From assembly GCA_043739785.1 (NCBI GenBank), contig JAYUDN010000032.1, positions 1 through 62,528 of the forward strand: a stretch of 62,528 nucleotides of DNA, written 5' to 3'. The translations under genes and the position numbers were made by a program. Below, in pieces: positions 21,648 through 32,109 of the stretch. The DNA comes from JAYUDN01 sp043739785 (GTDB lineage Bacteria > Patescibacteriota > Gracilibacteria > BD1-5 > UBA2023). The notes under the pieces are model-generated. The model was given only the letters and a program-made list of their open reading frames with translations. It ran no database searches and was not told the origin of the DNA. The stretch's first letter is position 1. The number at the start of each line of letters is the position of its first letter.

Positions 21648-23456
21648 ATGCCAGAACCTATCAATCCATATTTACTCGAATTCTCAGAATCCACACGGAT
21701 CGAACTTATTCGACTTGGGGTTCCTCATACTGAACGATTAGTAAAGAATTTAGAAGTTGATTTTAGTCAATACCCGCATTTAAAAAGTCTGATTGAGCTT
21801 ATTCCTCTTATCAATAAATCTGCCTTTGAAATTGCAAAAACTTTTGATCAAGATGATATAGATCTCATTCTGCGATTAAAAGAATCATGAATCTTCATAT
21901 GTTGAAGTGATTTTTGATTCTGGAAGGAATGTAGTAAAGAAGATATTACCTCGACTATTACTGGAAAAAATTTTCAGAAAATACTAGAATTATTTTGAGG
22001 CGATAGTGTGTTATGTGATGGACAAAAAATGATACCATTCATAGGATTTTTAAAACTTATAGATATTTCTGATGAATGAGTAATGAGAATAGAAAATCTA
22101 TCTCGCGCTTGAATGGTACTCACATTTGATGATTTCTCTATTATTGAAAGTCTATCAGAATATCACTATTCTCTTCTCTTGAAACTCTTTTTAGAAAAAA
22201 TAGTACAAAATAATAGCAATACCTATGATTCATACGTTTCTATAGAAAAATATCAGGATATGCGGATTGTCGATATTGTCGCTTTCATCTGAATTAAAGA
22301 TATGGCTTCACTTTCTACTATATTCTGGTGAATGTATACTTTATTAGATGACTTTCCTGGCTTTCGGCTTCATACTAGCATTAAAGATTCTCAATCGTTT
22401 TTTTCTAGTTTTAGTGATTATATTAATAATAAATTTCCCATAAAGGATATAAAGTCATGAGAAATATATCCTTTGATACAGAGACTTTTTAGAATATGAG
22501 ATACCCGAGAGAATATTCGCCAGAAATCAAGTAACTGCTTCTTAGTTGCTTGACTGTGTTGACTCATAAGAAATCCATATTTTTTATGTGATTTATGAGA
22601 AAAGCTTACAATTTCAGAAGGAGCTTGATTCAACTCTAAATGGAGATATACATTGAATCAAGATTCAACATACATTATAGATTCAGAAGATATACGCTCT
22701 GATCATAGAGTACCGAGTGTCATATGATGTGGTGACGAGGAGCTTTTTGCTTTTGGTCTATGGGTAAAAGATCAGTACGATAATTGATCGCGATTTTTCG
22801 GTATAAATATACCGAATTGATTTTGAGAAGTTTTGCGTCGATATTTTACGAAGGACTGAAAACCAAAAAAGTCATTCATATCAATGGTTTCAAAACAAAT
22901 CAAGGAAAGTTCTGGTATTTTTTATACTTTATGGTTAGAGAAAGAAAGAAGGAGTCAATCAATACACTCAATACAGTGACCAATTGGCTATAGGATACTT
23001 GAGGCTACATATAATCTACATCGTCGTGAAAGATTACCTGAAACAATAATACAACTCAGATGATGATTATGAAGATGAGCTAAAGAGCTATCAAATAAAT
23101 GATGACAACTAGTGGATGTACTCCAAACATTTTTATCTAAAATGGACTGGAAAATATATACTTCTAATCTTTGAGAACTATGAAAAATCAAGCTTCAGCA
23201 TGCATTAAGACTACTCTGTACATGACAATCAATAATCTGTATGAGTATTGATATTGAACAAGAGGACGGAAATCTATATTTTGATATCGAGTGATTTAAA
23301 ATGGCACGAAATCATGCCTATTCTGTAAAATCATTTAATGAAAGTACTTGAGAAATAGAAGTGATTAATCCTTGGGATTCATCAAAGAGTAAAATCTTTA
23401 CCTTTGATACATTTATCGAAATTTTCGATGAGATAGTCATCGCACTCAAAAAATAG
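21648..23456 (+). CDS. Calpain-like (clan CA, C2-type) cysteine protease, 602 aa
   Basis: One frame from ATG to TAG that crosses about 30 TGA codons, more than any other gene here. The C-terminal half looks like a calpain catalytic core: SSNCFLVAGLCGLIRNP (Cys ~297; calpains have GDCWFLAAL...), ARNHAYSVKSF (His ~556) and EVINPWDSSKSKIF (Asn ~574; calpains have NPWG). The N-terminal 290 residues are helical with no signal peptide, so the enzyme is probably cytoplasmic unless exported by another route. The Cys-to-His spacing is longer than in animal calpains. The family call rests on these three motifs only. TATAAT at 21623-21628 is a likely -10. Confidence 0.65.
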
Positions 23457-23475
23457 AACATGAAATTTTTCGTAA

Positions 23476-24015
23476 CTACTTGCTTTTCTTCAAATATTTC
23501 GTGAATTTCTCCCTGAGCTTCGCAATCTTCGGATCGATGACATATACACAGTAGGGCTTATCGGAGTTATCATTGTAGTAGTTCTGATGATAACCCTCAG
23601 CCATGTAGAACTTACTGAGTCAGCGGAGCTCTGTCACGATCGGCGAAGCGAAAGTGTGATCAGCATCGAGCTTCTCGATATACTCTTTCGCGATCCTGAG
23701 ATCATCTTCAGAACCAAATATGATACTTCGATACTGCACTCATACATCTGCTCACTGACGATCTCGACTTGTCGGATCATGGGTCGCGAAGAATACGGCA
23801 AGCAGTGTCTCATATGAGATGATATCTCTGTCATAGATGACCTCGATCACTTCGATATGCCCCCCTCTTCCCATCGAGACCTGATCGTAGGTCGGATTCT
23901 CCGTTGTCCCTCCCATATACCCAGAGTGGACTTCCGTGACTCAATCGAGCCTCCCGAATACCGCCTCCACACACCAGAAGCATCCTCAACCAAAATACGC
24001 TTTTTGGATATTCAT
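23476..24015 (-). CDS. msrA: Peptide methionine-S-sulfoxide reductase MsrA (cytoplasmic)
   Basis: A 179-residue MsrA. The active site reads AYFGGGCFWCVEAVF near residue 7, with the second Gly of the motif encoded by TGA. YDQVSMGRGGHIEVIEVIYD and FFATHDPTSRDRQGADVGVQ follow, and EGYHQNYY lies near the C-terminus. No signal peptide. It reduces Met-S-sulfoxide in proteins or free Met. It is followed on the same strand by none; the msrB gene lies just upstream (19-base gap), so the two form an msrB-msrA operon. Confidence 0.95.
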
Positions 24016-24033
24016 ATATGATAATGATTAAAA

Positions 24034-24420
24034 TTAAGACTCTAATCCTTCCTTTCTTGGCTCTTTCCGGAACTTCATCGATAAAGAGTTCACACAGTGA
24101 CGAGTATTGGTAGGAGTGAATCTTTCCCCATGAAAGACATGACCGAGATGTCATCCACAGTTCGCACACGTAATCTCCGTGCGTCTCCCATCCGCATCGA
24201 CGGTTTCACGTACTCGCCCCTCGATCGCCGTATCGAAAGACGGCCATCCACACCCAGAGTGGAATTTGAACTCACTTCTATAGAGGTCAACTCCGCACTG
24301 ACGGCATGAGTAGACCCCATCTTCTGTGGTATCGGTATACTCTCCGACCCATGGTATCTCCGTGCCCTTACCGATGATGACTCGAGCTTCTTCAGGAGTA
24401 AGTGGATTGTAATGGTTCAT
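24034..24420 (-). CDS. msrB: Peptide methionine-R-sulfoxide reductase MsrB (cytoplasmic)
   Basis: A 128-residue MsrB. Zinc ligands CRQCG and CANCG are present, with GCGWPSFD in between and GHLGHVFHGERFTPTNTRHC near the end, where Cys of RHCVNS is the catalytic residue. The first Gly of GGHLGHVF is TGA (24151). Usual bacterial MsrB has RYCINS or RHCVNS. No signal peptide. Upstream of msrA in one operon. Confidence 0.95.
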
Positions 24421-24455
24421 AGTAATTTTGTAATAAATAAAATGAGGACTTTATA

Positions 24456-24815
24456 TTATTTCCAGATTCCCTGCCAGACACCGATATAGTGGACGATGAC
24501 GTAGAGAAAGAAGAGATATCCAACGATTCCAGTGAAGAGTGCCACGAGAAGAGTATTGATAATCCTTTTTTGTTCACGCTTTGCCTGATCAAGCGTACAG
24601 ACACCTTCAGAGCGGAAGTACCAGATAAGACCCACGATGAAACAGAGAAGCCCAAAAGCTCGGAAGTACCACTTATAGTCACCATAGAGATTATCCGCGA
24701 GTGACGTCGCAAAGCTCACCGAGCCGAGTCCGAGTGCGACGATGACGACTGAAGAAAGACAGCAGAGTGATGCAAATGCGACACTCGATGAGATGATAGC
24801 GATGAGTTTCTTCAT
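24456..24815 (-). CDS. Small membrane protein, 119 aa
   Basis: Three hydrophobic segments: IAIISSSVAFASLCCLSSVV, a central FRAFGLLCFIVGLIWYF and a C-terminal ALFTGIVGYLFFLYVIV. The CC pair in the first span and the loop SEGVCTLDQAKREQK recall MerT-like mercuric transport proteins, but the similarity is weak and I do not assign it. Start at 24815 (MKKLIAI) is preferred over 24908. It is upstream of msrB-msrA on the same strand and may be co-transcribed. Confidence 0.65.
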   Translation of the reverse strand: MKKLIAIISSSVAFASLCCLSSVVIVALGLGSVSFATSLADNLYGDYKWYFRAFGLLCFIVGLIWYFRSEGVCTLDQAKREQKRIINTLLVALFTGIVGYLFFLYVIVHYIGVWQGIWK

Positions 24816-25012
24816 AGAAAGTAAGTGCACTTCTAAAGTATATAGAGAAGAGATTAAGAGTACATTAATTCGATAAAGATTCATCCATCGAATTCTTACA
24901 TTCGTCAAAAAAATATTGAAAAATAGAGAAAAAAATAGATAATTTCAGCTATATTCACTTATACGAAATTGTTTCATGTTCCAATTTTTATTACAATAAA
25001 CTCACTGATCAT

Positions 25013-25366
25013 ATGATAACAGCATCGCTCATTTTAAATATCATTGTTCTTATTCCCGTCAGCCTTGCACTCATAGTGGACTTTGAGAAGATGCAGAAAG
25101 TTGCAGGAATATTTACTCCAGCAAGAGGTATCTTACTAGCGATGTATCTTACCATTTTGATCGCATCAGTTTTATTATTATTCTTTGTGGATTCCAAGCT
25201 TGTATTTGCACTTTTGATTCTACAAATCGTGTATAAAATACTGAGTCCATTTACCGTGAAAACGATGAAGAATCCAATTGTTATCAGTAATTTATTGATA
25301 GCTGCTTTTCATCTTGTGACTCTCTATACGATGATACGGAGTGGCACAGTTCATTTCGGTATCTAA
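25013..25366 (+). CDS. Small membrane protein, 117 aa, four predicted spans
   Basis: A standard-code-compatible frame (no TGA) from ATG to TAA with four hydrophobic segments (LILNIIVLIPVSLALIV, GILLAMYLTILIASVLLLFF, LVFALLILQIVYKILSPF and IVISNLLIAAFHLVTLYTM). This layout is common in small uncharacterised inner-membrane proteins. No family assigned. Divergent from the gene at 24456. Confidence 0.65.
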   Translation: MITASLILNIIVLIPVSLALIVDFEKMQKVAGIFTPARGILLAMYLTILIASVLLLFFVDSKLVFALLILQIVYKILSPFTVKTMKNPIVISNLLIAAFHLVTLYTMIRSGTVHFGI

Positions 25367-25477
25367 ACATAGGTTTTTGCCGAGAAGCAAGTTCCCTCTA
25401 TACACTCTTCTTATGATTCCATATAGCAAAATCAGCACTAAGAAAATAATTATAGTTACGAGTCTTTTCATATTTTA

Positions 25478-25505
25478 TTGACAAATATAGTAAGTTAATT
25501 ATTAT
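25478..25505 (+). promoter_or_regulatory. Putative sigma70-type promoter
   Basis: TTGACA at 25478-25483 and TATTAT at 25500-25505 with a 16-base spacer, 26 bases before the ATG at 25532. Same geometry as the promoter at 9231. Confidence 0.5.
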
Positions 25506-25531
25506 GCGTTTTATTATTTATAGTATAACCT

Positions 25532-25759
25532 ATGTCTATTGCCACTACCGGAATTGGCGTAAAAATTGCTTATTTCCAAGAAGAGATGAAACTCTTATGA
25601 CAATGAGTAAGAGGTATTGACATCGATGCACTCACTGATCGACAAAGAAAAGCAGTTCATCGGTGGATCACGCCCGATAGAGAGTGATTTCCTTGTATAG
25701 GAAGTTTAGAAGATCTTAATAAACTAAAACAAGTATTGGCACCCAGTCTCGGTAGATAA
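25532..25759 (+). CDS. Small orphan protein, 75 aa; relative of the protein at 9287
   Basis: A 75-residue frame with three TGA codons as Gly. MKLLGQGVRGIDIDALTDRQ is followed by KAVHRWITPD and a final helix SLEDLNKLKQVLAPSLGR. By eye this aligns with the 74-residue product of 9287-9511 from LGQG onward. Small, soluble, acidic/basic mixed. Function unknown. Confidence 0.6.
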
Positions 25760-25881
25760 TTACTTTCGTACTCATAGTTTTTCCAGATTTTTTAATCCAG
25801 GCTCAGGATAGAGTATCATTTTTTGTTTTTTTTGCAATTTACACAAAATTAAAGATAATCGTTAGGATTATAATTTTTTCT

Positions 25882-26298
25882 ATGACTGATTCTACAACCC
25901 TTCCCGAAGGATACTTCCCACATACCATCAATACGAAATTCCAGAGCATGAAAGCCCTTTTTGTGATGTATATGCCCGTGCCGATGTCAATCTATAGCGC
26001 TGTCAAAGAATCTATCGTCAGTCAAGGACTCGAGGTTGATTGGAAAACGGGAATGATCGAATCCTCAAAAATGATGTGATTTGGATGGATCGGGCTTCCT
26101 CATGCCTACGGAGACAAGGTGATAAAAGATGATTTTATCGCCTATAAGGTCGTCGGAGATTACAAATGACTGAAAAATGCCTACAAGAAAGTCATGACAG
26201 ATTTCCCGAAAGCCCACACCTTCTATAATCTCTACCTCACGGATCCGAGTGTGACCAAGATGGAGGACAATATCACCTATATAGTATTTAAAGTCTAG
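25882..26298 (+). CDS. Hypothetical protein, 138 aa (possibly GyrI-like)
   Basis: Frame from ATG to TAG crossing TGA codons at 26077 and 26167. The product has alternating strands and helices: ALFVMYMPVPMSIYSAVKES, SSKMMGFGWIGLPHAYG and FYNLYLTDPSVTKMEDNITY. The layout weakly recalls GyrI-like/SOUL effector-binding folds, but I see no diagnostic motif. No signal peptide. Confidence 0.6.
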
Positions 26299-26346
26299 AG
26301 TTTTGGAGTAGATAGAAAAGGATCTCGTTTTTTTAACTCTCCTCCT

Positions 26347-26961
26347 ATGTTGCACCTTCGAACTTGATACATTGGTTTCTACTTTCTAGTAACGCTATTT
26401 GTCCTTTCCGGTTGTGGTCAAGGTGGAGAGAAATCGGAAATCGAAGAGCGTATTGTTATTACGAAGAATGAAAAAAATACTGCTGCACCGAACGCCTCAG
26501 GTGAAGTGTTTAGCAATTCCGAATATCAGTTCGAGCTCGAGCTCCCAGAGAACTGGAAGGGATATACTGCGAATGTTACGAGTGGAGCTGATGAAGGTAA
26601 GATACTCGAGTTTCGCCTTCCGACCAGTGACCCTGCGTGGAGTCTTCCTACCTTTACGGCTCTTACTATTGCTCTCTCGAGAAATAGCGAATGGGATATG
26701 AACTTAGCAAAATTCACAACCCTGATCTCGGTGAATACTGGAACTACGAACGACCCTGCAGCTATCAAATGTGAAACTGATATTTCCTGAAAAAATATCA
26801 TCGGAAAGAACGAGAACTACACATTTGTTTTTATTCCTCCCTGAGCTTTACCCAAAGATGCGAATCAGTACTACCCAAGCATGAGTGGAAGTACTGACAC
26901 TACGATCTCGATGGAGGACTGGGTCAACTCTCTCAAAAAGAGTTTTCGACCAATCAAATAG
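26347..26961 (+). CDS. Hypothetical lipoprotein, 204 aa
   Basis: Lipoprotein signal: hydrophobic IGFYFLVTLFVLSGCGQ with lipobox LSGC (Cys at about residue 23). The mature part begins Gly/Glu/Ser rich, then YQFELELPENWKGYTANV, a PsbP/DUF-type beta start often seen in small surface lipoproteins. TGA codons (third position of the signal region, after CETDIS and IPP) are Gly. It ends 9 bases from the convergent MsrAB gene. Function unknown. Confidence 0.75.
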
Positions 26962-26970
26962 GAAAATAGT

Positions 26971-28131
26971 TTATTTCGTATCAAAGAGGATCTGGTACTC
27001 GCTATATCCCTCTTTTTCGAGGTCTTCTCTCGGGATAAAACGTAGGGCTGCAGAGTTCATACAGTAGCGTTTCCCACCCTTATCCACTGGTCCATCATCG
27101 AAGACGTGACCGAGATGAGAATTCGCATTTTTACTTCGGACTTCGGTGCGAGACATGAAGAACTGTGTATCGGTTTTCTCTACGATATTGATGGAATCGA
27201 TCGCCTTGGTGAAGCTCGGCCATCCGGTCCCACTATCATACTTATCCTTCGATGAGAAAAGCGGAGTCCCGTCGACGATATCGACATAGATACCTTCCTT
27301 ATGATTATCCCAAAAGTCGTTGTGATATGCGGGTTCTGTTCCATCTTCTTGGGTCACTTGGTATTGGATCGGCGTAAGTTTTTGACGAAGGTCATCCTTC
27401 GAGAGTTCCTCGAGTTTCTTCCCCCAATTTTGCTCTATATAGCGAGCTCGACCGCTCCCCTCTTTGTAGAGATGGTATCGAAGAGAGGATTTTTTATAGT
27501 AATCCTGATGATAGTCTTCGGCAGGGAAAAAATTCCGAAATGGTTCGATCTTGACCGCGATCGGTGCCGAGAACTGTTTCGAATCCTCGAGGGTCTTCTG
27601 GGAAGCCTCTGCAGTCTTTTTCTCCGTATCATCACTATAGAGGATAGCCGTCGTATACTGTGAACCTCGGTCATTGAACTGTCCATCGGCCTGAGTCGGA
27701 TCAATCTGAGTATAGTAGAGTTCGACCAGTTTCTGATAGGAGATCAGTTTGGGATTGTAGATGACCTCGACGGCTTCGCGGTGTCCCGTATTGCCCATGG
27801 AGACCTTATCATAAGTCGCATCCTCGGCGGTTCATCCAGCATATCAGACGATGGCTTCTTTGACGCCCATCTGAGCCTCAAAAATGCCCTCCATGCACCA
27901 GAAGCATCCTCCGGCGAAATAAGCTTGTTTGTGTGGGGTAGTATCGTGTATCATATGATTACGGTTATAAGAATAAAGAGCGGTCGCAAAGTATGGGAAA
28001 ATGTAGAAGGAGAAGATCAAGTAGAAAAGGATGGCAAGAAGCCCATTTCGAAGGGAAAGGTATGGAAGGACTCGCTTGAGAGAAACAAGAAGTTTGTTCT
28101 GAGCTTCTCAGGATTGGGGTTGCTTTTTCAT
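26971..28131 (-). CDS. msrAB: Membrane-anchored MsrA-MsrB fusion
   Basis: A 386-residue bifunctional methionine sulfoxide reductase. An N-terminal anchor (GLLAILFYLIFSFYIFPYF, residues ~30-50) is followed by MsrA (AYFAGGCFWCMEGIFEAQ, VSMGNTGHREAVEV, AEDYHQDYYKKSS) and MsrB (DSGTGWPSFTKAID, SHLGHVFDDGP, GKRYCMNSAALRFIP). The zinc-binding CxxC pairs of some MsrB proteins are absent. The catalytic part faces outside if the single anchor is N-in. TGA codons fall at the N-terminal SGEAQ, and at the Gly of AIVGYAGGTA. It resembles Neisseria MsrAB/PilB, with DipZ and a thioredoxin encoded next to it as likely electron donors. Confidence 0.95.
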
Positions 28132-28149
28132 AAAAATAGTGAATATTAA

Positions 28150-28177
28150 TTGACAGGAGGTTGGAAAGGATTATATT
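28150..28177 (+). promoter_or_regulatory. Putative sigma70-type promoter
   Basis: TTGACA at 28150-28155 and TATATT at 28172-28177, 16-base spacer, 28 bases before ATG 28206. Same geometry as at 9231 and 25478. Confidence 0.45.
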
Positions 28178-28205
28178 TTGAAAATTATTAATACAGAATT
28201 TTGAT

Positions 28206-28405
28206 ATGTCTTGTAGTATTATTTGAGAGTATTGAAACCTTCTCGATGCACTCCGAAGAGAAGATTATCCATCTGCTATACCCATCTTATTGCTATCAAT
28301 AGACTCGAGACTGCCCGTAGTTTGGTTCAGGAAGGACCGATAATAGAAGGTCTCGTTATTCAAGGGAATAGCGCTTTTCAAAGGGTATTGGTCGAGGGCA
28401 ATTAA
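28206..28405 (+). pseudogene. Possible frameshifted small gene
   Basis: The 28132-28453 gap holds no intact gene. From ATG 28206 a code-25 frame reads MSCSIIGEYGNLLDALRRED and then loses sense. A second frame, open to TAA 28403-28405, reads TARSLVQEGPIIEGLVIQGN onward. A single shift near 28285 would join them into about 65 residues. The promoter upstream suggests the gene is or was real. Alternative: chance frames. Confidence 0.35.
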
Positions 28406-28453
28406 ACGAGTAAGTTCTCATACAATGTATGATTTCACAAAGCATGAGATTTT

Positions 28454-29014
28454 TTAGTTAAATACTTCTTCTATACTCCTCGCTCCGAGCTTTTTACTCA
28501 CGAGGTTGCCAGAAGCATCGAGGATGACAGTTGTATGCTGAGAAACGACGCCATACTTTCGCTTCAGTTCATCACTATCATCATAGTCTACTTTTACGAT
28601 GAGTGAATCTGCAGGTATGGCTGAGAGATTCGATTCGATATTGGCATTGAGTGCCTTGCAGGTTGGACACCAAGAGGCAGAGAAGAAGAGGGCGACTTTT
28701 TTTCCTGATTTGAGAGCCATATCGACGAACGTAGCTGAATATGGTTGGTATCGGCTTCATTCATTCGACTCTGCGCTCATCATTCTCGAGTTAGTTTCTC
28801 ATTTTTCTTTATTCAATGAAGCACTCGCAGTTACCTCATTTTTTTCGAGGGTTTCTTTTTGTTCTCTGGTAAGGGAACCTGAAAAGGTATCGACATCTGA
28901 TTGACTCTTAGTATCTCGGACTCATTGAGGCTCTTTGGTCATCATATTTTGAGAATCAAGACGACTACAACTTGTGAGGAAAGGAATAAGTATAATAAGG
29001 ATGCAATATTTCAT
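28454..29014 (-). CDS. Thioredoxin-fold lipoprotein, 186 aa
   Basis: Lipoprotein signal YCILIILIPFLTSC (lipobox LTSC), a Ser/Glu/Lys-rich linker of about 75 residues, then a thioredoxin fold: ALFFSASWCPTCKALNANIE with a CPTC active site, VKVDYDDSDELKRKYGV and a TTVILDASGNLV strand. It is exported and lipid-anchored, and is likely a thiol-disulfide shuttle between DipZ and the Msr enzymes. TGA codons occur in the linker. Same strand as the DipZ and MsrAB genes. Confidence 0.88.
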
Positions 29015-29068
29015 ACGTAAAAATTAGGAATAAAATAATAATAATTTGAAGAGAATTGAGGTTGCTTC

Positions 29069-30790
29069 CTATCAACCAAAGATAAAGGCATAGGCTTCAA
29101 TTCCAGGAGGAAACTCCAGAGTGAGCGTATTATCTGTCACGGCGTTTTCGTGAATGATATGGTACATCCGGTCGCCATCCACCGTAAGTACTCCATCTTT
29201 CACGTCAGACCCAGGAGCCAACGTATCGGAGGTTTTAACCATTACCTTTCCACTTCCTGTCAGGACCAGGTAAACATCTTTCGCTTTATAGTGAAATGAC
29301 AGCATGGCCCCAGCTTGTTTTGATTGTATTGATTCTTCTGTTTCTCACCAATACGTTTGTATATTTTCTCCACCCTTTGAAGAAAGGGTCCATTCATCCG
29401 TTCCAATTTTTTGAGAAGAAAGTACATAGTGTGCCCTCCGTCCGGTCCCGAGGTACGTTTCAGGAGAAATAGTGAGAGGAGAAGCCGAGGAAGTTTTTGG
29501 AATAGGAGAAGTAGGGGTGGGTTCAAGTCCAAGGAGATACTGAATCACTTTTTCACTCTCAGCATACGCGCCTTCTCAGAAATGATAATGCCTGATATTA
29601 CCATCTCGATCGATAAAGTATTTTGCTGGCCAATATCGGTTATCATAGGCGTTCCAGAGGGTATAGTCATTATCGAGTACGACTGGATATTCGATGTGGT
29701 CGTCTTTTACAGCTTGTTCGACATTCGACTTGATATGTTCAAAAGCAAACTCGGGAGCATGGACACCGATAATCACGAGTCATTGATCACGATATTTTTT
29801 ATCCCATTCGACGAGGTATGGAAGGGTTCTCTGACAGTTGATACACGAGTAGGTCCAGAAGTCTATAAGGACGACTTTCCCTTTGAGCTCCTTCATCGTG
29901 AGGGGATTCGAGTTGATCCAGTCCTTCAGGCCAGTCAGTTCTGGAGCCGGATACGGATGATCAATGGAGAGGAGAAATGGTGGTTCGAGGGTTTTCCCGC
30001 TTTTTGTAACGACTGGGGTCACGGGAAGGTTTAATACCGGTCGAGCCATATCTTTTTGTTTGATAGGGGGGACGAATCGATCGAGGATATTTTGCTCGAT
30101 CGAACTCAGATCAAATCGAGCCAAAAGCCACGTCTCAGCCTTTTTATCTATCCCACTGATAATCGCAAGTCCGATAATGACGAAGATAATTCCCAGGGTT
30201 CTCTTGAACCATCCGGTTTCACTCGCGATTCACTTGAACCGGGCGACTACCGTCCGACCGCCTCGGGCAACGATGAGGAGCATCCAAGAGAGTCCAAGCG
30301 CATAGAGAAATACGTACCCGATTCCTGAGATAAATGAAGCTGGAAAGACCGTGGCAAGAAGAAGTGAATACGTCGGTGAACAGGTCGAAAATACGGGTCC
30401 GAGTACCGCACCGGTGACGATCGCACGAAAGAGGGTATTTCAGATATTCTGAGCCGAGTCAAGGGATTCATTGGATTTCGAAAAACCAAGTGTACTCGCC
30501 AATTTTGCCCAAACATGAGGAAAAAGATAAATGAGTCCAAGGAATATAAGGATACCTCCAGAAAGGGAGGTCCAGAAATGACTTGGGATATTGATAAGGA
30601 ATGTGGAGGCCTTGAGAAGGACGGTAAAGAGTACGACTGAAACCGCAAGAGATAGAGTCACGACATAGGGATACCATCGTTCCTTTTCTGAAATACTTCC
30701 GGCAAGAATAACTGGCAATACTGGGAGAACACACGGAGCGAGGATCGTGAGAATTCCGGCAAGGAAGGAGATGAAAGCAAGAGAAAGCAT
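29069..30790 (-). CDS. DipZ-type protein: CcdA membrane domain fused to TlpA-like thioredoxin
   Basis: A 573-residue fusion spanning five standard-code fragments. The N-terminal CcdA/DsbD-beta domain has APCVLPVLPVILAG and VFSTCSPTYSLLLATVFPAS (the two redox Cys) and six spans ending about residue 210. A thioredoxin domain follows, with LIDFWTYSCINCQRTLPYL (CINC active site) and VVLDNDYTLWNAYDNRYWPA. A C-terminal beta domain (FHYKAKDVYLVL, FPPGIEAYAFIFG) is typical of DipZ. It carries electrons from cytoplasmic thioredoxin across the membrane. Placed between the Msr genes and a two-component system, it is the likely electron source for envelope MsrAB/MsrB. Confidence 0.93.
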
Positions 30791-30841
30791 AGGAGTAAGT
30801 AAGATTGTAGAGCAAGTATACTCAGTGAGGTGAAGGTTAGA

Positions 30842-32104
30842 TTAAGATTTCAGAGTATCGATAGAAAATGTTGTTCCTTTCCCAGGCTCACTCGTGACGG
30901 AAAGTTTCATCTTATGAAGTTCTTCGAGGATTTTTTTCGAAATAGAGAGCCCGAGTCCGTGCCCGGTTCCGGTCGTTCGAGCACTATCAACCTTGTAGAG
31001 TCTATCAAATATATGTGGTAAGTGTTTTTTGGCAATCCCGATACCAGTATCAGCGATCACTATATGGTCGGCAGAAATGGTAATCGTAATCGTGCCGTCA
31101 TCGGGGGTAAACTTTTCTGCATTCGAAACGATATTCCCGATCGCGGTCAAAAAAAGTTCTGGGTGTACTGGAGCGAGAAGTTTCGAAGTTTCTATAATTT
31201 TCAGACGAGGATCTTGATCTCAGAGGTAGGAATGGATGAGGGGTCCGATATCCTTCGTTTCTGCATCTCAGATTTCATTGCGAGCGAAGAATAAAAGGGC
31301 ATCGACCACATTCGAGAGGGATCGGATTTTAGCTTTTCATTTCTTGATAGATTCACCTGGTTGAGATGAATTTTCTGCAATATTTAGGTAGGTCATGACT
31401 TCGAAGAGATTGTTTTTGATCTCATGAGCGATATCGTCGGAGAATTGTTCGAGTCGTTCGGCTTCCTTATTGACGCGATCAAAGAGCTCCTCGAGGCTTC
31501 GAGCGAGAATGACTACTTCATCCTTGATATTCCCATAGATTCCAACGGTCTGTGAACCAGACTTCTCAGAGAGTGAAAATCGTCTCGTCGCTTCGTTCAT
31601 ATTCTGGATGGGGCGGAGTATGTATCCTGAGAAGAAGTATCCGATAATAATGAGAAGAAAGAATCCAATCAGAGAAACCGCAACCGAACGGTTAATAATC
31701 ATATCCCTCGTAAAGATAATATCCGTCACATCGTCAACCGTCTTATAGGTAAATCCATCCGCCTTCGATTCGATTCCCCAGTAATAGGCTCGACCATCGG
31801 CTATGGTAATAGATGGGTCCTTGAATATCCAAGAACCGATACTCCGATGAACCATATTGTGGGTAAATATTCCTTGTTGGTAGATGATGCTTCCGCTCGA
31901 ACTCGTTACCTGAAGATCGGGAAACATCTTTTTGGCTTCCTCAATCGTGAGCATCGAAGTCATCGACTCATGCATATATTTCTCTTTTTTCGATTGCCAT
32001 TCGTTGTTGGCACTCTGAAAGATCAGGGCATTGAGGAGGATAATCAGTATAGATACTATCGAGGCAAAGAGAGCCGTGATTTTGGTTCTGGTAGTAAATG
32101 ACAT
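30842..32104 (-). CDS. Sensor histidine kinase
   Basis: A 420-residue kinase. Two membrane spans (residues ~10-28 and ~145-168) flank an extracytoplasmic sensor of about 115 residues. HAMP-like linker YILRPIQNMNEATRRF, then the H box FSDDIAHEIKNNLFEV, N box IVSNAEKFTP, G1 IADTGIGIAKKHLP, F box IFDRLYKVD and G2 GHGLGLSISKKIL. The H box has NNL where HisKA kinases usually have TPL. Three TGA codons are Gly. Starts 5 bases after the response regulator stop, so they form one operon. The Msr/DipZ context suggests sensing of envelope oxidative stress, an inference only. Confidence 0.93.
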
Positions 32105-32109
32105 AGGTA

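Noticed and set aside
24456..24815. Mercuric transport protein MerT
   Set aside because: Only a CC pair and a small size in common; no mer genes nearby.
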